Counted from the first letter of the stretch, positions 29,084-37,803 are shown. The stretch: DNA of 64,000 nt from Nostoc cf. commune SO-36 (GCF_023734775.1 NZ_AP025732.1:558001-622000), one strand, 5' to 3'. Notes: generated from the sequence alone by a model not told the origin. Made by a program: numbers and translations.

Positions 29084-30217
29084 TTATTGAGCGCTGACTA
29101 CGATCTGATTCCAGGCTTTGACTACTGTCTGTAAATTTTTGGGCAGGTTATTTTGAGAAATATCGTTGTATCGAACCGTACCCTCTTGGCTGGTGAGAGT
29201 GTAGGTGATATAGTCAGCAGCACCACTGGGGGCTGGGTAACTCAAATTCTGAAATTTACTAAACTTAAAACGTTCTAGCGATCGCACAAATTGTTGTACC
29301 TGTTGCGCAGAAACGCGGCGAACACTACGTTCAGAATCATTGGCATCACCAATCCGCACGCGAATCAGTCGTCCATCTTTAAGTAAAACAGTCTCGTAGG
29401 TTCTCCCAGTAAAACCACCACTGGAGATTTGCCGAAATACTATATCCCGATCTAAGGGTGGTGGTAACTCGCTGGCTGGAATTTGCACAGGGGACAGTGT
29501 ACTGTTGCTAGCTTTTTCATTTAGCCTAACTGCGGAACCTGTTTGATTGGTATGATAAACCAAGGTTTGGTCAACCGCGCCGACAACTACCCGCCAGCCA
29601 CTATCTATAGCCTCAGTACAGTTTTCATCAGGGCGTGGTAGGCTCAAACAACCATTACTCCAAGTTTGCTGTTCAGCCTGAATGATAGTTAGCTGAGAAA
29701 TTGGCTGTTGCAAACGTTTGGAGGCAGCTTGCAAAACAGCGTTTTTCACAGATGGGGGTAACTTAGCTGGCAGATTGTCTGAGGGATTTTTTGCCGAAGC
29801 CAAACGTAGCGATCGCCCATTGTTATTGGTATGATAAATCCAGTTTTCTTTGCCATCAGATACCACAATTCGCCAACCCGGAATTAATGCTTGGCTACAG
29901 AATTCATCAGGTTGAGGTAGTTCTAAGCAACCATTGCGCCAAGTCTGTTGATTATAATCAATAATTTGCAACTGTCTGGTTAAAATTCCTTGTCTGCGGG
30001 CTAAATCTCGCAGTACCGCTTTAGCTACTGGACGTGGCAAGCGGTTTAGTTTAATATTGTCTTTGATAACTTCATTGCTTGTTTCTAGTGATAAGTTTGC
30101 AGAAGCACCCGTAGCATTTTGCACAACTGTTAAACCACTAGCAACAGACAAAATCCCAGTCAAAATCAAAGCAGTTAAAATTCGCCTTTGATTGTTGTTT
30201 AAGTACTTTTTCAACAT
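29084..30217 (-). CDS. Secreted protein with two copies of an NGCL/PDExC domain
   Basis: A 377-residue protein with an N-terminal signal segment (about 13-38). Two repeats of about 80 residues each follow, at about 60-140 and 150-225. Each contains QTWxNGCLxLPxPDExC followed by GWRVVV/GWRIVV and a YHTN motif; the two Cys per copy could form a disulfide. The C-terminal third (VFRQISSGGFTGRTYETVLL…) is a different domain. The function is unknown. A periplasmic binding or enzyme-inhibitor-like role is possible but unsupported. It is a single gene with convergent and divergent neighbours. Confidence 0.78.
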   Translation of the reverse strand: MLKKYLNNNQRRILTALILTGILSVASGLTVVQNATGASANLSLETSNEVIKDNIKLNRLPRPVAKAVLRDLARRQGILTRQLQIIDYNQQTWRNGCLELPQPDEFCSQALIPGWRIVVSDGKENWIYHTNNNGRSLRLASAKNPSDNLPAKLPPSVKNAVLQAASKRLQQPISQLTIIQAEQQTWSNGCLSLPRPDENCTEAIDSGWRVVVGAVDQTLVYHTNQTGSAVRLNEKASNSTLSPVQIPASELPPPLDRDIVFRQISSGGFTGRTYETVLLKDGRLIRVRIGDANDSERSVRRVSAQQVQQFVRSLERFKFSKFQNLSYPAPSGAADYITYTLTSQEGTVRYNDISQNNLPKNLQTVVKAWNQIVVSAQ

Positions 30218-31028
30218 ATTTTTCTTAAAAATGTAATGATCTTAGCCAAGAGTTACATAGCTTAGAAATGGAAGCATCCCAAATGTGTAAAAACATATTT
30301 TGTCATTGCGAACGCTCCATTCGCAATGACTAGTTCTAATTGGTAAATTTGCAAAATTGGGATGCTCCCTTAGAAATAGAATTTAATCACTAATAGATAT
30401 TAAAGAAGAATTCATGAGTCAGAATTAAAATGCTCTTTACGAGACGCTGTGCGTAACCTGCTTCTCCAAAGGAGTATGCAGACTCGCTAACGGTGCGCTA
30501 TCCACCATTTGTACAGAATACTCTTCTTGCATTCTGACTTCTGACTCCTGAATTCTGTTTCTATAAAGTATAGAATTCCATAACTTCGCCAGTTGGAATT
30601 ACTTTATGATCTGTTTTTGAAACATATATAAAGACAGACGTTAACAAACTGATTGTTTGTTCCTTATACAAATTTTTTATGCAGATGCAGTCAATCAAAA
30701 TGCCCTGTAACCTTGCGACAATCAATTAATAACTTAGAAGCTAAGGCTTCATTAAAGACTTCCAAATAAAAAAATATCGCATTGCTTTGAGGGTAGCAGG
30801 AGGAAAAATCGTTTTGAGTCAAGAAATTGGATGATTTATTTTTTGGAGTTCTCTTAAAGACAATCCACACAGTTGTCTTAGAAAATAGATTGTAAGCAAA
30901 GTATTGCAACAGTTTTTGCTTCACTTTGGTATGGTAAGGGAAGGCTCTATAAAATTAATTTTAAAAAGAATGCTACTGCTCGGCTCAACTTAAAGTATCC
31001 AAGATTTTAAAAGTCATCTTAGGCAATA
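30218..31028. other. Intergenic region with a MITE and a dispersed repeat
   Basis: Holds the 99-bp MITE-like insertion at 30270-30368 and a GAGACGCTGTGCGTAACC-type repeat at 30433-30505. A 77-codon AT-rich minus-strand frame at 30691-30924 has no protein-like features, and I do not call it. Confidence 0.6.
30270..30368. mobile_element. MITE-like insertion with 9-bp target duplication
   Basis: Terminal inverted repeats GGAAGCATCCCAA and TTGGGATGCTCC, with the direct repeat CTTAGAAAT on both sides (30261-30269 and 30369-30377). An inner perfect palindrome GTCATTGCGAA/TTCGCAATGAC occupies 30302-30330. It is too short to code, so any movement would depend on a transposase elsewhere. Confidence 0.8.
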
Positions 31029-31532
31029 TTAGGCGCTGATAGCTTGTTGTTCAGATTCAACTAACTGACTATTAGGTAGATCAAATCTAATAGTAGTAGC
31101 TGCCCAGTCTTTGAAATCGGGTGCTAGCCAGACTAGCTTGCGAAGGATTTCATCATTTACCCACAACACCAAGGGAAACCGAAACTGCTTCCGAAACTCA
31201 TCTCGCATGATATTGGTACTGATGATTAGTTGGTTAATTGCTACCACAGATTCTAACCCCCGTACCATCAAAGCTTCAGGCTGAGTAGTATCAATTTCAG
31301 TTGTAATGGCTGTATACAATTTCTCAGCCGCAGGTGAGAGAAAAACTTCGTGGATATCTGCTGATGAAAATTCTGTTAGCAAATTCAGCACTTGCTGCTG
31401 CCTTTGAACACAGTTACAACACGCTAATAACAGTGAGAACTGTCCACCAGAAACCATCATCGCTCTTGCCAACCTCTTGGTGGCTGCTATGCTGCCAACT
31501 GTGCTATTTTCCGAATTACTTAAACTGATCAT
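31029..31532 (-). CDS. Hypothetical protein, resembles the N-terminal domain of larger Nostoc TPR proteins
   Basis: A 167-residue soluble protein. After a Ser-rich start it reads RLARAMMVSGGQFSLLLACC, then helical segments, then FPLVLWVNDEILRKLVWLAPDF and DWAATTIRF. From memory this LVLWVNDExLxKLVxLAPDF block opens larger ATPase/TPR proteins in filamentous cyanobacteria, where further domains follow. Here the frame ends soon after it, so this is either a stand-alone version or a truncated remnant. The Cys-rich ACCNCVQRQQQ is unusual. No function can be assigned. Confidence 0.6.
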   Translation of the reverse strand: MISLSNSENSTVGSIAATKRLARAMMVSGGQFSLLLACCNCVQRQQQVLNLLTEFSSADIHEVFLSPAAEKLYTAITTEIDTTQPEALMVRGLESVVAINQLIISTNIMRDEFRKQFRFPLVLWVNDEILRKLVWLAPDFKDWAATTIRFDLPNSQLVESEQQAISA

Positions 31533-32520
31533 TAAAAAATCCTACTTTTGATTTTAAAGAATGGTTTAGCAATATTCAGTGATTCTACCCTATTAATTTT
31601 TATTCAAAGGTGTTAAACGGGTAACTTTGATGACCTTTTTCTCTGTAATACTAGGTATTATATGACAAATAATCATAAAATGTATTATCTCATATTTACA
31701 ATCAAAGGATAATGTAAAGTTTTTGTCAACACAATGGAAGTAAAAGAGTGCAGGTAAAAAATTAGCAATTGAATTATCACTATATTTTTATAAATTTTCG
31801 TATCTGCTCCCAATTAAGTAATTGTTTTCAAAAATGCGGTTAAAAAAATGCTCAGTAAAAGTCTAACAGTAAAGACTAGGAAGTGGGAAAAAAAGTTATG
31901 GCAGTGTTAAATTGTGCTTGTAATCGCACCACTTCACTAAATAGCTGATACAAATATATAGGTAAGGACATACAGTACAAATGTACCTATGCAAAGCTGA
32001 TTCATTGTGTTAGATAGATTTTTGAAAATGTTATTAGACACGGGTTTCTTTGGATTAAGCTTCTCTTATTGTCGTCGTTGCGCGTAGCAGGCTTTAAGAG
32101 CAGCGGTATGAGTGACGCGCTCCTTACCTCGTTATAGTTTTGCTTTACGTTAATATCACTCACCTATAAGGCTGATTTACCGCGTCATCGTGTCTTCTCA
32201 CCCAGCCAGTTTGAGACGGTTATTAACAATTCTTAATTAATTGTTGAGTGCCCGGTAGTGAAATGATATCAGCCTAAGATGCAAAAATCTTTGTCCATTA
32301 AAGCTAACTCATTCTTTTGATAGAACTTGAGATAGAAGATGTCGTTCCGTTAGTCAGAGGACAGGGAATATTTAGCTTTCTAAGATTAGTTCAGAAGATT
32401 TGAACATAACACCAAGTTTGGAATTTAATCCATTGTTTGAGGTGGATAGCGAAGAAAAAACGTGTGTAAATAATAATTAATTTTTTTAATTTTTTGGAAA
32501 CCAATTCAGGATGTTACACC
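31533..32520. other. AT-rich intergenic region
   Basis: Nearly 1 kb with no frame that looks like protein, and no terminator or RNA gene recognised. The segment 32070-32150 is less AT-rich and may be a decayed repeat. Confidence 0.5.
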
Positions 32521-33186
32521 ATGCTATTCAAAGATCGGAGGTTTGCAGGTCAAGTTTTGGCTAGGGAGTTAGACGCTTATGCTAACCGCCCAGATGTTGT
32601 GGTATTGGGGCTACCAAGGGGTGGCGTACCCGTTGCCTTTGAAGTTGCCAAAGCTTTAAATGCTCCCTTAGATATTTTGGTAGTACGTAAATTGGGTGTA
32701 CCTGAGCAAAAAGAATTAGCTATGGGAGCGATCGCTTCTGGTAGTGTGCGGATAGTCAATGAATATATTATCAGTCTGATGAAGATATCCGATGAAGTAA
32801 TTGCCAGGGTTGCACTGCAAGAAGAACGGGAGTTAGAGCGGCGGGAACGGCTTTATCGGGCAAATCGCCCCTTAAGAGATTTACAAGGACGCACTGTTAT
32901 TTTGGTAGATGATGGTTTAGCCACGGGTGCAACTATGTGGGCTGCTGTTGCGCCTGTGCGAAAACAGCAACCGGCTCAGATTGTGATTGCTGTGCCTGTC
33001 GCTGCCCTTGAAAGTTGCCAAAAGTTAGAAACTCAGGTAGACAAAATTGTTTATGTCTCGACACCCAGCCCTTTCAATAGCGTTGGCCTTTGGTACGAAG
33101 ATTTTCCTCAAACTACGGATGAAGAAGTGCGCGACTTACTCGCCAAAGCATTAGAGGCACAAAACTTTGCGCCCCTACCCCAGTGA
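32521..33186 (+). CDS. Phosphoribosyltransferase-domain protein
   Basis: A 221-residue type I phosphoribosyltransferase-fold protein with the PRPP loop VILVDDGLATGATM (about residues 130-143) and the N-terminal VLGLPRGGVPVAFEVA. This family is often annotated as a predicted phosphoribosyltransferase, and its substrate is unknown. In some species it is fused to, or next to, a dienelactone-hydrolase-like protein; no such gene is here. The frame begins at a TTG at 32494, but the ATG at 32521 (MLFKDRRFAGQVLA) is the family-like start. Confidence 0.88.
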   Translation: MLFKDRRFAGQVLARELDAYANRPDVVVLGLPRGGVPVAFEVAKALNAPLDILVVRKLGVPEQKELAMGAIASGSVRIVNEYIISLMKISDEVIARVALQEERELERRERLYRANRPLRDLQGRTVILVDDGLATGATMWAAVAPVRKQQPAQIVIAVPVAALESCQKLETQVDKIVYVSTPSPFNSVGLWYEDFPQTTDEEVRDLLAKALEAQNFAPLPQ

Positions 33187-33248
33187 GAACCGCTACATAC
33201 AGCAGATTTCAGGAAAAGTGAAGTAGAGTCTCAAAGCCAGCTATAAAG

Positions 33249-33371
33249 CAATACAGTTCAGTTAAGTATTTCTTTCTTTCCTTCTTTCTTCTCTTTGCGT
33301 CCTTTGCGTCCTTGGCGGTTCGTTCAAAAAATTGACTTGACAAAGGTTTTAGCGTTAACTGAACCATATTG
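33249..33371. mobile_element. MITE-like insertion, type A, with 10-bp target duplication
   Basis: A 123-bp element ending in CAATACAGTTCAGTTAA and TTAACTGAACCATATTG. The direct repeat AGCTATAAAG flanks it at 33239-33248 and 33372-33381. A pyrimidine-rich middle (TTTCTTTCCTTCTTTC) and TTTGCGTCCTTTGCGTCC follow the left end. A longer relative with near-identical ends lies at 46565-46798. It is non-coding, so a transposase in trans is needed. Confidence 0.8.
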
Positions 33372-33424
33372 AGCTATAAAGCGTGTTTTATTCCTGTTAG
33401 CATAGCGAGACATAGCCCATTCTG

Positions 33425-33536
33425 GGCGTTGCTGAATTCAGGTATGAAAATGATTTTGTGTGATTTCAAAACCCTTGTAGAGACGTTGCAATGCAACGTC
33501 TCTACACCAAGATTCATATATCTAATCAGCAACGCC
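33425..33536. mobile_element. MITE-like insertion, type B, with 8-bp target duplication
   Basis: A 112-bp element with ends GGCGTTGCTGA and TCAGCAACGCC and the direct repeat CCATTCTG at 33417-33424 and 33537-33544. Its centre is the palindrome GTAGAGACGTTGCA/TGCAACGTCTCTAC (33477-33505), which recurs at 61679-61707 outside any such element. Confidence 0.78.
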
Positions 33537-33580
33537 CCATTCTGAATTCTGAATTCTGACTCCTGAATTCTCCTAATTCA

Positions 33581-34669
33581 TTACTTTTTCTGTGCTAGCT
33601 TTTGACTAACTAACTCACCCGCCAAATGTATTGCCGCTTTCATACTCGTAGCATCAGCAATTCCTTTACCTGCAATATCAAATGCTGTTCCGTGATCTGG
33701 TGAAGTCCGAACGAAAGGAAGACCAATAGAAGTATTAACTGCCCGATCGAATGCCATCAGCTTCACAGGAATTAAGCCTTGGTCGTGATAAAGTGCCAAG
33801 TAGCCATCAGCTGGATTTTGTACTAAAGAATTTCCATACCAAGCTTGACCAGGTTTAACCCACATCGTATCTGGCGGTATCGGCCCATCTAAGTGCAATT
33901 GTGGGCGTTTTTGCCTTTCTTCCTCCAACCAGGGAATTAACCAATCCTGTTCTTCATGTCCTAATTGTCCCTGTTCGCCACTGTGGGGATTTAAACCTGC
34001 GATCGCAATTCTCCCATTTTCTATCCCAAAATCTCTTTCCAAACATTCCACCAGCAAATCTAGTTTTTGTGTTAACAACTGCGGTGTCAACGTATCAGCT
34101 ACTTGACGCAGGGGTATATGTGTGGTAGCTAATAAAGTGCGGAGTATCCAACCAGTATGAGGCGATCGCGCCACAAATAACATCCCAAAACGGTCAACAC
34201 CTGACTTTTGCGCCAAAAGTTCCGTTTGCCCTGGATAATTATATCCTGCGGCTTTCCAAGCAGATTTAGCGATCGGCCCTGTGACAATAGCATCAAATTT
34301 ACCAGCCAGTGTTTGTGCGATCGCATATTCCATATACGCAAAACTAGCCGCACCACTAGCCGCATTACCTATTCCGGGGATAATTTGACCTTTAATTTCC
34401 CCATCCAACTGCACATCAGTAACTGACAACTCGTCTGGATTTGCCAAAGCTGCTAAATTCTCGATTAAATTCAGTTTGTGATAAATTTGTGCCAGCAAAT
34501 CCCGGTTTCCCACCACTGTAATCTCATATTTTTGACTAATTTCCGAATCTGTTAAAGCTTTCAAAATCACCTCTGGCCCAATCCCCGCCGGATCACCCAG
34601 CGTCAGCGCCAAATGCGGACGATTTTCTTTGCCAAAATTGATTAAATTACTTTGATAATTTTGATACAT
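33581..34669 (-). CDS. pdxA: 4-hydroxythreonine-4-phosphate dehydrogenase PdxA
   Basis: NAD-dependent enzyme of the DXP-dependent pyridoxal phosphate pathway. The 362-residue protein has all metal-binding His motifs: [23 protein letters not shown] and [12 protein letters not shown]. It also has [13 protein letters not shown] at the start, VTGPIAKSA, and the C-terminal [15 protein letters not shown]. It is divergent from petM with a 207-bp gap. Like dxs, it belongs to DXP-using metabolism, but the two genes lie 13 kb apart. Confidence 0.96.
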   Translation of the reverse strand: MYQNYQSNLINFGKENRPHLALTLGDPAGIGPEVILKALTDSEISQKYEITVVGNRDLLAQIYHKLNLIENLAALANPDELSVTDVQLDGEIKGQIIPGIGNAASGAASFAYMEYAIAQTLAGKFDAIVTGPIAKSAWKAAGYNYPGQTELLAQKSGVDRFGMLFVARSPHTGWILRTLLATTHIPLRQVADTLTPQLLTQKLDLLVECLERDFGIENGRIAIAGLNPHSGEQGQLGHEEQDWLIPWLEEERQKRPQLHLDGPIPPDTMWVKPGQAWYGNSLVQNPADGYLALYHDQGLIPVKLMAFDRAVNTSIGLPFVRTSPDHGTAFDIAGKGIADATSMKAAIHLAGELVSQKLAQKK

Positions 34670-34876
34670 AAAATCTCTTCATAATTATTATTATCAAATT
34701 TTCTCAATTTACCCATCTCTCCCTGCTTCAACAGTAGGGATTGCCCCCCAAACCAGTAGGGATAACCTGCTAAACTAGTTTAAAATTATTTACACAGGTC
34801 TAATCCTACAGCAACTATTGAAAAGCTTCTGGTAGACCTAGTTTACACACCACTTTGCATAAGGAGAATCACACTA

Positions 34877-34981
34877 ATGGGCGGCGAAATTTTGAATGCA
34901 GCTCTATTGTCTTTCGGTTTAATCTTCGTAGGCTGGGGCTTAGGCGCGTTGTTACTGAAAATTCAGGGCACAGAAGAATAA
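34877..34981 (+). CDS. petM: Cytochrome b6f complex subunit PetM
   Basis: A 34-residue single-span thylakoid membrane protein, subunit VII of the cytochrome b6f complex. It reads [20 protein letters not shown] and then [13 protein letters not shown], matching PetM of other cyanobacteria almost residue by residue. AAGGAG lies 10 bases before the ATG. It is too short for usual gene-size cut-offs. Downstream lie ycf39 and a small A-tract hairpin (35091-35114). Confidence 0.95.
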   Translation: MGGEILNAALLSFGLIFVGWGLGALLLKIQGTEE

Positions 34982-35036
34982 TTGAGTACTGAGTCCTTAG
35001 TACTGAGTTAAGAGTTATTATTCTCCCCACTCTCTA

Positions 35037-35064
35037 GTACAGACGCGATTAATCGCGTCTCTCC
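35037..35064. repeat. Palindromic repeat GACGCGATTAATCGCGTC
   Basis: Palindrome AGACGCGATT/AATCGCGTCT with an AT centre, a variant of the GAGACG…CGTCTC palindromes at 33477 and 61679. It lies between petM and ycf39 and could stop petM transcripts, although only CTCC follows it. Confidence 0.55.
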
Positions 35065-35090
35065 CCATTCCCTGTTTGAGCGAAATTAAA

Positions 35091-35114
35091 AAAAGCTTGT
35101 CCGTTAACCGGACA
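35091..35114 (-). terminator. A-tract plus hairpin, terminator-like on the minus strand
   Basis: AAAAAAAGCT precedes the stem TGTCCG/CGGACA on the plus strand, so on the minus strand the hairpin is followed by a T run. No minus-strand gene ends here. It may serve an antisense RNA or be a 5' structure for ycf39. A similar arrangement stands at 39913-39954. Confidence 0.4.
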
Positions 35115-35236
35115 GTGATTCTGTCATAAGTCTATCCAAATAAATAGATTTTCTGAGAAAATATGTAAAGTTTTGTTTGCATAGGTTATTCTGATAACAT
35201 TCTTTTCATAAAACATTAAAATTTATTACAACCCTC

Positions 35237-36235
35237 ATGACATTATTAATCGTCGGTGCCACTGGCACCTTAGGAAGACAAGTGGCTCGTCGTGCAATCG
35301 ATGAAGGGTATAAAGTACGCTGTCTTGTCCGCAGCAGTAAAAAAGCAGCTTTTCTCAAAGAATGGGGTGCAGAACTCGTCCCCGGAAATTTACGTTACCC
35401 CGATACCCTAGCGGAAGCATTAGAGGGTGTAACCCAACTTATTGATGCGTCAACATCTCGCCCTACAGATTCACTGAGCATCAAACAAGTGGACTGGGAA
35501 GGCAAAGTAGCATTGATTCAAGCAGCAAAAGCAGCGGGTGTAGAGCGTTTTATCTTCTTTTCGATTTTAGATGCTGATAAATACCCAGAAGTGCCGCTAA
35601 TGGAAATTAAGCGATGTACAGAACTCTTCTTGGCTGAGTCAGGCCTGAATTATACCATCTTGCGGCTAGCTGGTTTTATGCAAGGGTTAATCGGTCAGTA
35701 TGGGATTCCTATTTTAGAAGGACAACCAGTTTGGGTAACAGGTAATTCTTCTCCTATCGCCTATATGGACACTCAGGACATTGCTAAGTTTGCAATCCGT
35801 GCATTGAGTGTGCCCGAAACGGAAAACAAAGCTTTTCCTGTAGTTGGTACTCGTGCATGGAGTGCAGAAGAAATTATCAACCTGTGCGAACGCTTATCTG
35901 GAAAAGATGCCAGAGTAACGCGGATGCCAATAACCTTACTGCGTGCTGTACGGGGCATAATGCGATTCTTTCAGTGGGGATGGAACGTAGCAGACAGGCT
36001 GGCGTTTACAGAAGTATTGGCTAGTGGTAAACAGTTAAATGCTTCAATGGATGATGTATATACAGTGTTTGGTTTAGATCAGCAACAAACCACAACCCTA
36101 GAAAGCTATCTACAAGAGTACTTCAGCCGAATAATGAAGAAGCTTAAAGAGGTAGACTACCAGAAAAATAAAAATAAAAAGCAGAAACCTAAAAAAACTC
36201 CTTTTAAACAGTCTTCAAAAGCCAACAGTCAATAG
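35237..36235 (+). CDS. ycf39: Ycf39, NmrA/SDR-like photosystem II assembly factor
   Basis: Atypical short-chain dehydrogenase of 332 residues, homologous to plant HCF244. In cyanobacteria it works with high-light-inducible proteins to pass chlorophyll to newly made D1 during photosystem II assembly. The Rossmann motif GATGTLG is at residues 7-13. YxxxK is absent, as in atypical SDRs. DASTSRPTDSLSIKQVDWEG and RFIFFSILDADKYPEVPLM are the Ycf39 core. The last 25 residues are Lys/Asn-rich. It is near petM, a common neighbour in filamentous cyanobacteria. Confidence 0.94.
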   Translation: MTLLIVGATGTLGRQVARRAIDEGYKVRCLVRSSKKAAFLKEWGAELVPGNLRYPDTLAEALEGVTQLIDASTSRPTDSLSIKQVDWEGKVALIQAAKAAGVERFIFFSILDADKYPEVPLMEIKRCTELFLAESGLNYTILRLAGFMQGLIGQYGIPILEGQPVWVTGNSSPIAYMDTQDIAKFAIRALSVPETENKAFPVVGTRAWSAEEIINLCERLSGKDARVTRMPITLLRAVRGIMRFFQWGWNVADRLAFTEVLASGKQLNASMDDVYTVFGLDQQQTTTLESYLQEYFSRIMKKLKEVDYQKNKNKKQKPKKTPFKQSSKANSQ

Positions 36236-36327
36236 TTATTACAAAACAGACATTAGTCGTAAAATTCTAGACTCTAGATTAATGACTAAATGACCAAAAA
36301 TGTGTAAGGATTACCGAAAATTTAGGT

Positions 36328-36362
36328 AAAAGCCCCGTCCTTCTAGGACGGCTTTAATTTTC
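36328..36362 (+). terminator. Terminator after ycf39
   Basis: Stem AAAGCC-CGTCCT/AGGACG-GCTTT followed by AATTTTCT, about 95 bp past the ycf39 stop. It also resembles the left end of IS200/IS605-like elements, and with the structured region behind it may mark the edge of an inserted element. Confidence 0.65.
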
Positions 36363-36399
36363 TAAATTTGTCTTGAAAGTTTCCGGTGATTGGTATACT

Positions 36400-36766
36400 A
36401 AAACAATATCACAGGTAGAATAACCGCTAGCACAAATGGATAACCAACCCCAATACGACTGGCTAGGAAATAATAATGGTTAGTGGGCGGCGAAAACCAC
36501 GATAAACATAGCTGGGGTAGCCAAGGCGCACCCATACCAGAAAAGTCAAAAACTTGTTAATTAAGCGTACCGTGGGGCACACGGAAACAGGGGGAGAAAT
36601 CCTCTAAAGCTTGGGGAGATAAGCCCTCTGGGGCTGTCTAAATTAGGCTCGAAACTTGGTTCAATTGAATGGGTTTTTGGTTTAAGTAATGCCGAAAGGC
36701 TAGGCAGTTTAAAGGTGTATCAATGAACCAAGAATCCCTATGCTTTTAGTCTGGGGAGTGTCAAAT
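36400..36766 (+). ncRNA. Structured RNA resembling a HEARO / IscB omega RNA, without its nuclease gene
   Basis: There is no long frame, but hairpins are dense: CCGTG/CACGG (36570-36584), AGCCC/GGGCT with a 4-base loop (36622-36635), GCC-GAAA-GGC tetraloop (36691-36700) and a closing CCCTA…TGGGG stem before GGAGTGTCAA (36735-36764). The landmarks GGCACACGGAAACAGG, GGGGCTGTCTAAA and ATGAACCAAGAATCCC, in this order, match what I remember of HEARO RNAs, now known as the guide RNAs of IscB. IscB would normally start right after the GTGTCAA end. Here only the nadK leader follows. Ends are approximate, and the Rfam HEARO model would settle it. The alternative is the right end of a decayed TnpB element. 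Confidence 0.5.
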
Positions 36767-36801
36767 AATACAGAGCATCGCCTAAATTTGGATATTTGAG
36801 T

Positions 36802-37719
36802 GTGCCGAAAGCAGGCATTATCTACAATGACGTTAAACCGATAGCGGGCCGTGTCGCTATCGAGTTAAAAGACAAGCTAACCGCAGCCGGTTGGAATGTA
36901 TGTATCACATCGAGTATCGGTGGAATATTGGGCTACTCTACCCCAGAGAGTTCTGTATGCCACACCCCCATTGACGGTCTGACACCCCCTGGTTTTGACT
37001 CAGATATGAAGTTTGCAGTGGTATTAGGGGGAGACGGCACTGTTTTAGCGGCGTCTCGTCAGGTCGCCCCCTGTGGTATTCCACTGCTAACAGTGAATAC
37101 CGGCCACATGGGCTTTTTGACAGAAACTTTCCTAAATCAATTGCCGCAAGCATTAGAACAGGTGATGGCGGGTGAGTATGAAATTGAAGAACGAGTCATG
37201 CTCACCGTCAAAGTGTTTCGGGGAGATTCAGTACTATGGGAAGCCCTCTGCTTGAATGAAATGGTATTGCATCGGGAACCTTTAACCTCTATGTGCCATT
37301 TTGAAATAGTTATAGGGCGGCATGCGCCAGTAGATATTGCGGCGGATGGTGTGATTGTTTCTACGCCTACTGGTTCTACAGCTTACTCATTGAGTGCTGG
37401 CGGCCCGGTGGTGACTCCTGGCGTACCTGTTTTACAGTTAGTACCCATTTGTCCCCATTCTCTAGCTTCTAGAGCATTAGTGTTTCCAGATACTGAATCA
37501 GTCAACATCTACCCAGTCAATATTCCTCGCCTGGTGATGGTGGTAGATGGCAATGGAGGGTGCTACATCCTACCAGAAGATCGAGTATACATGGAGCGAT
37601 CGCAATATAGTGCCCGATTTATTCGCCTGCAAACCCCTGAGTTTTTCCGAATTTTGCGAGAAAAATTAGGTTGGGGTTTGCCACATATCGCCAAACCAAC
37701 TTCGGTAGAATTGCCATAG
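36802..37719 (+). CDS. nadK: NAD kinase
   Basis: Phosphorylates NAD to NADP with ATP. The 305-residue protein carries GGDGTVL (about residue 73), [10 protein letters not shown], the substrate loop [20 protein letters not shown] and PIxPHSL-like [10 protein letters not shown]. The frame opens with TTG at 36796, two codons before the GTG at 36802. [13 protein letters not shown] is the usual cyanobacterial start, so I use the GTG. Its leader directly follows the structured RNA at 36400-36766, so insertion of that element may have displaced the native promoter. Confidence 0.95.
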   Translation: MPKAGIIYNDVKPIAGRVAIELKDKLTAAGWNVCITSSIGGILGYSTPESSVCHTPIDGLTPPGFDSDMKFAVVLGGDGTVLAASRQVAPCGIPLLTVNTGHMGFLTETFLNQLPQALEQVMAGEYEIEERVMLTVKVFRGDSVLWEALCLNEMVLHREPLTSMCHFEIVIGRHAPVDIAADGVIVSTPTGSTAYSLSAGGPVVTPGVPVLQLVPICPHSLASRALVFPDTESVNIYPVNIPRLVMVVDGNGGCYILPEDRVYMERSQYSARFIRLQTPEFFRILREKLGWGLPHIAKPTSVELP

Positions 37720-37720
37720 G

Positions 37721-37750
37721 CATTGGGCATTGGGCATTGGGCATTGGGGA
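37721..37750. repeat. Tandem CATTGGG repeat
   Basis: Four tandem copies of the heptamer CATTGGG straight after the nadK stop. Inverted and diverged copies (CCCCATGCCCAATGCCC) lie at 37858-37882. This is STRR repeat typical of heterocyst-forming cyanobacteria. Confidence 0.85.
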
Positions 37751-37779
37751 TTAAACCTATCCGTAAATTACATTTGGAC

Positions 37780-37803
37780 CCTCTAATTTATAAGATTTAG
37801 AGG
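37780..37803 (+). terminator. Weak hairpin after nadK
   Basis: Stem CCTCTAA/TTAGAGG with a 10-base loop, followed by TTAATTTAATT. A possible terminator of nadK. Confidence 0.45.

Noticed and set aside
30691..30924. 77-codon minus-strand frame
   Set aside because: AT-rich with low-complexity Lys/Asn/Phe composition, no ribosome binding site and no family pattern.
36400..36766. Group II intron, tmRNA or RNase P RNA for the structured region before nadK
   Set aside because: None of their hallmark sequences is present (no intron domain V, no tRNA-like CCA end, no RNase P core motifs).
36796..36801. TTG as the nadK start
   Set aside because: The GTG two codons later gives the usual cyanobacterial N-terminus [13 protein letters not shown].
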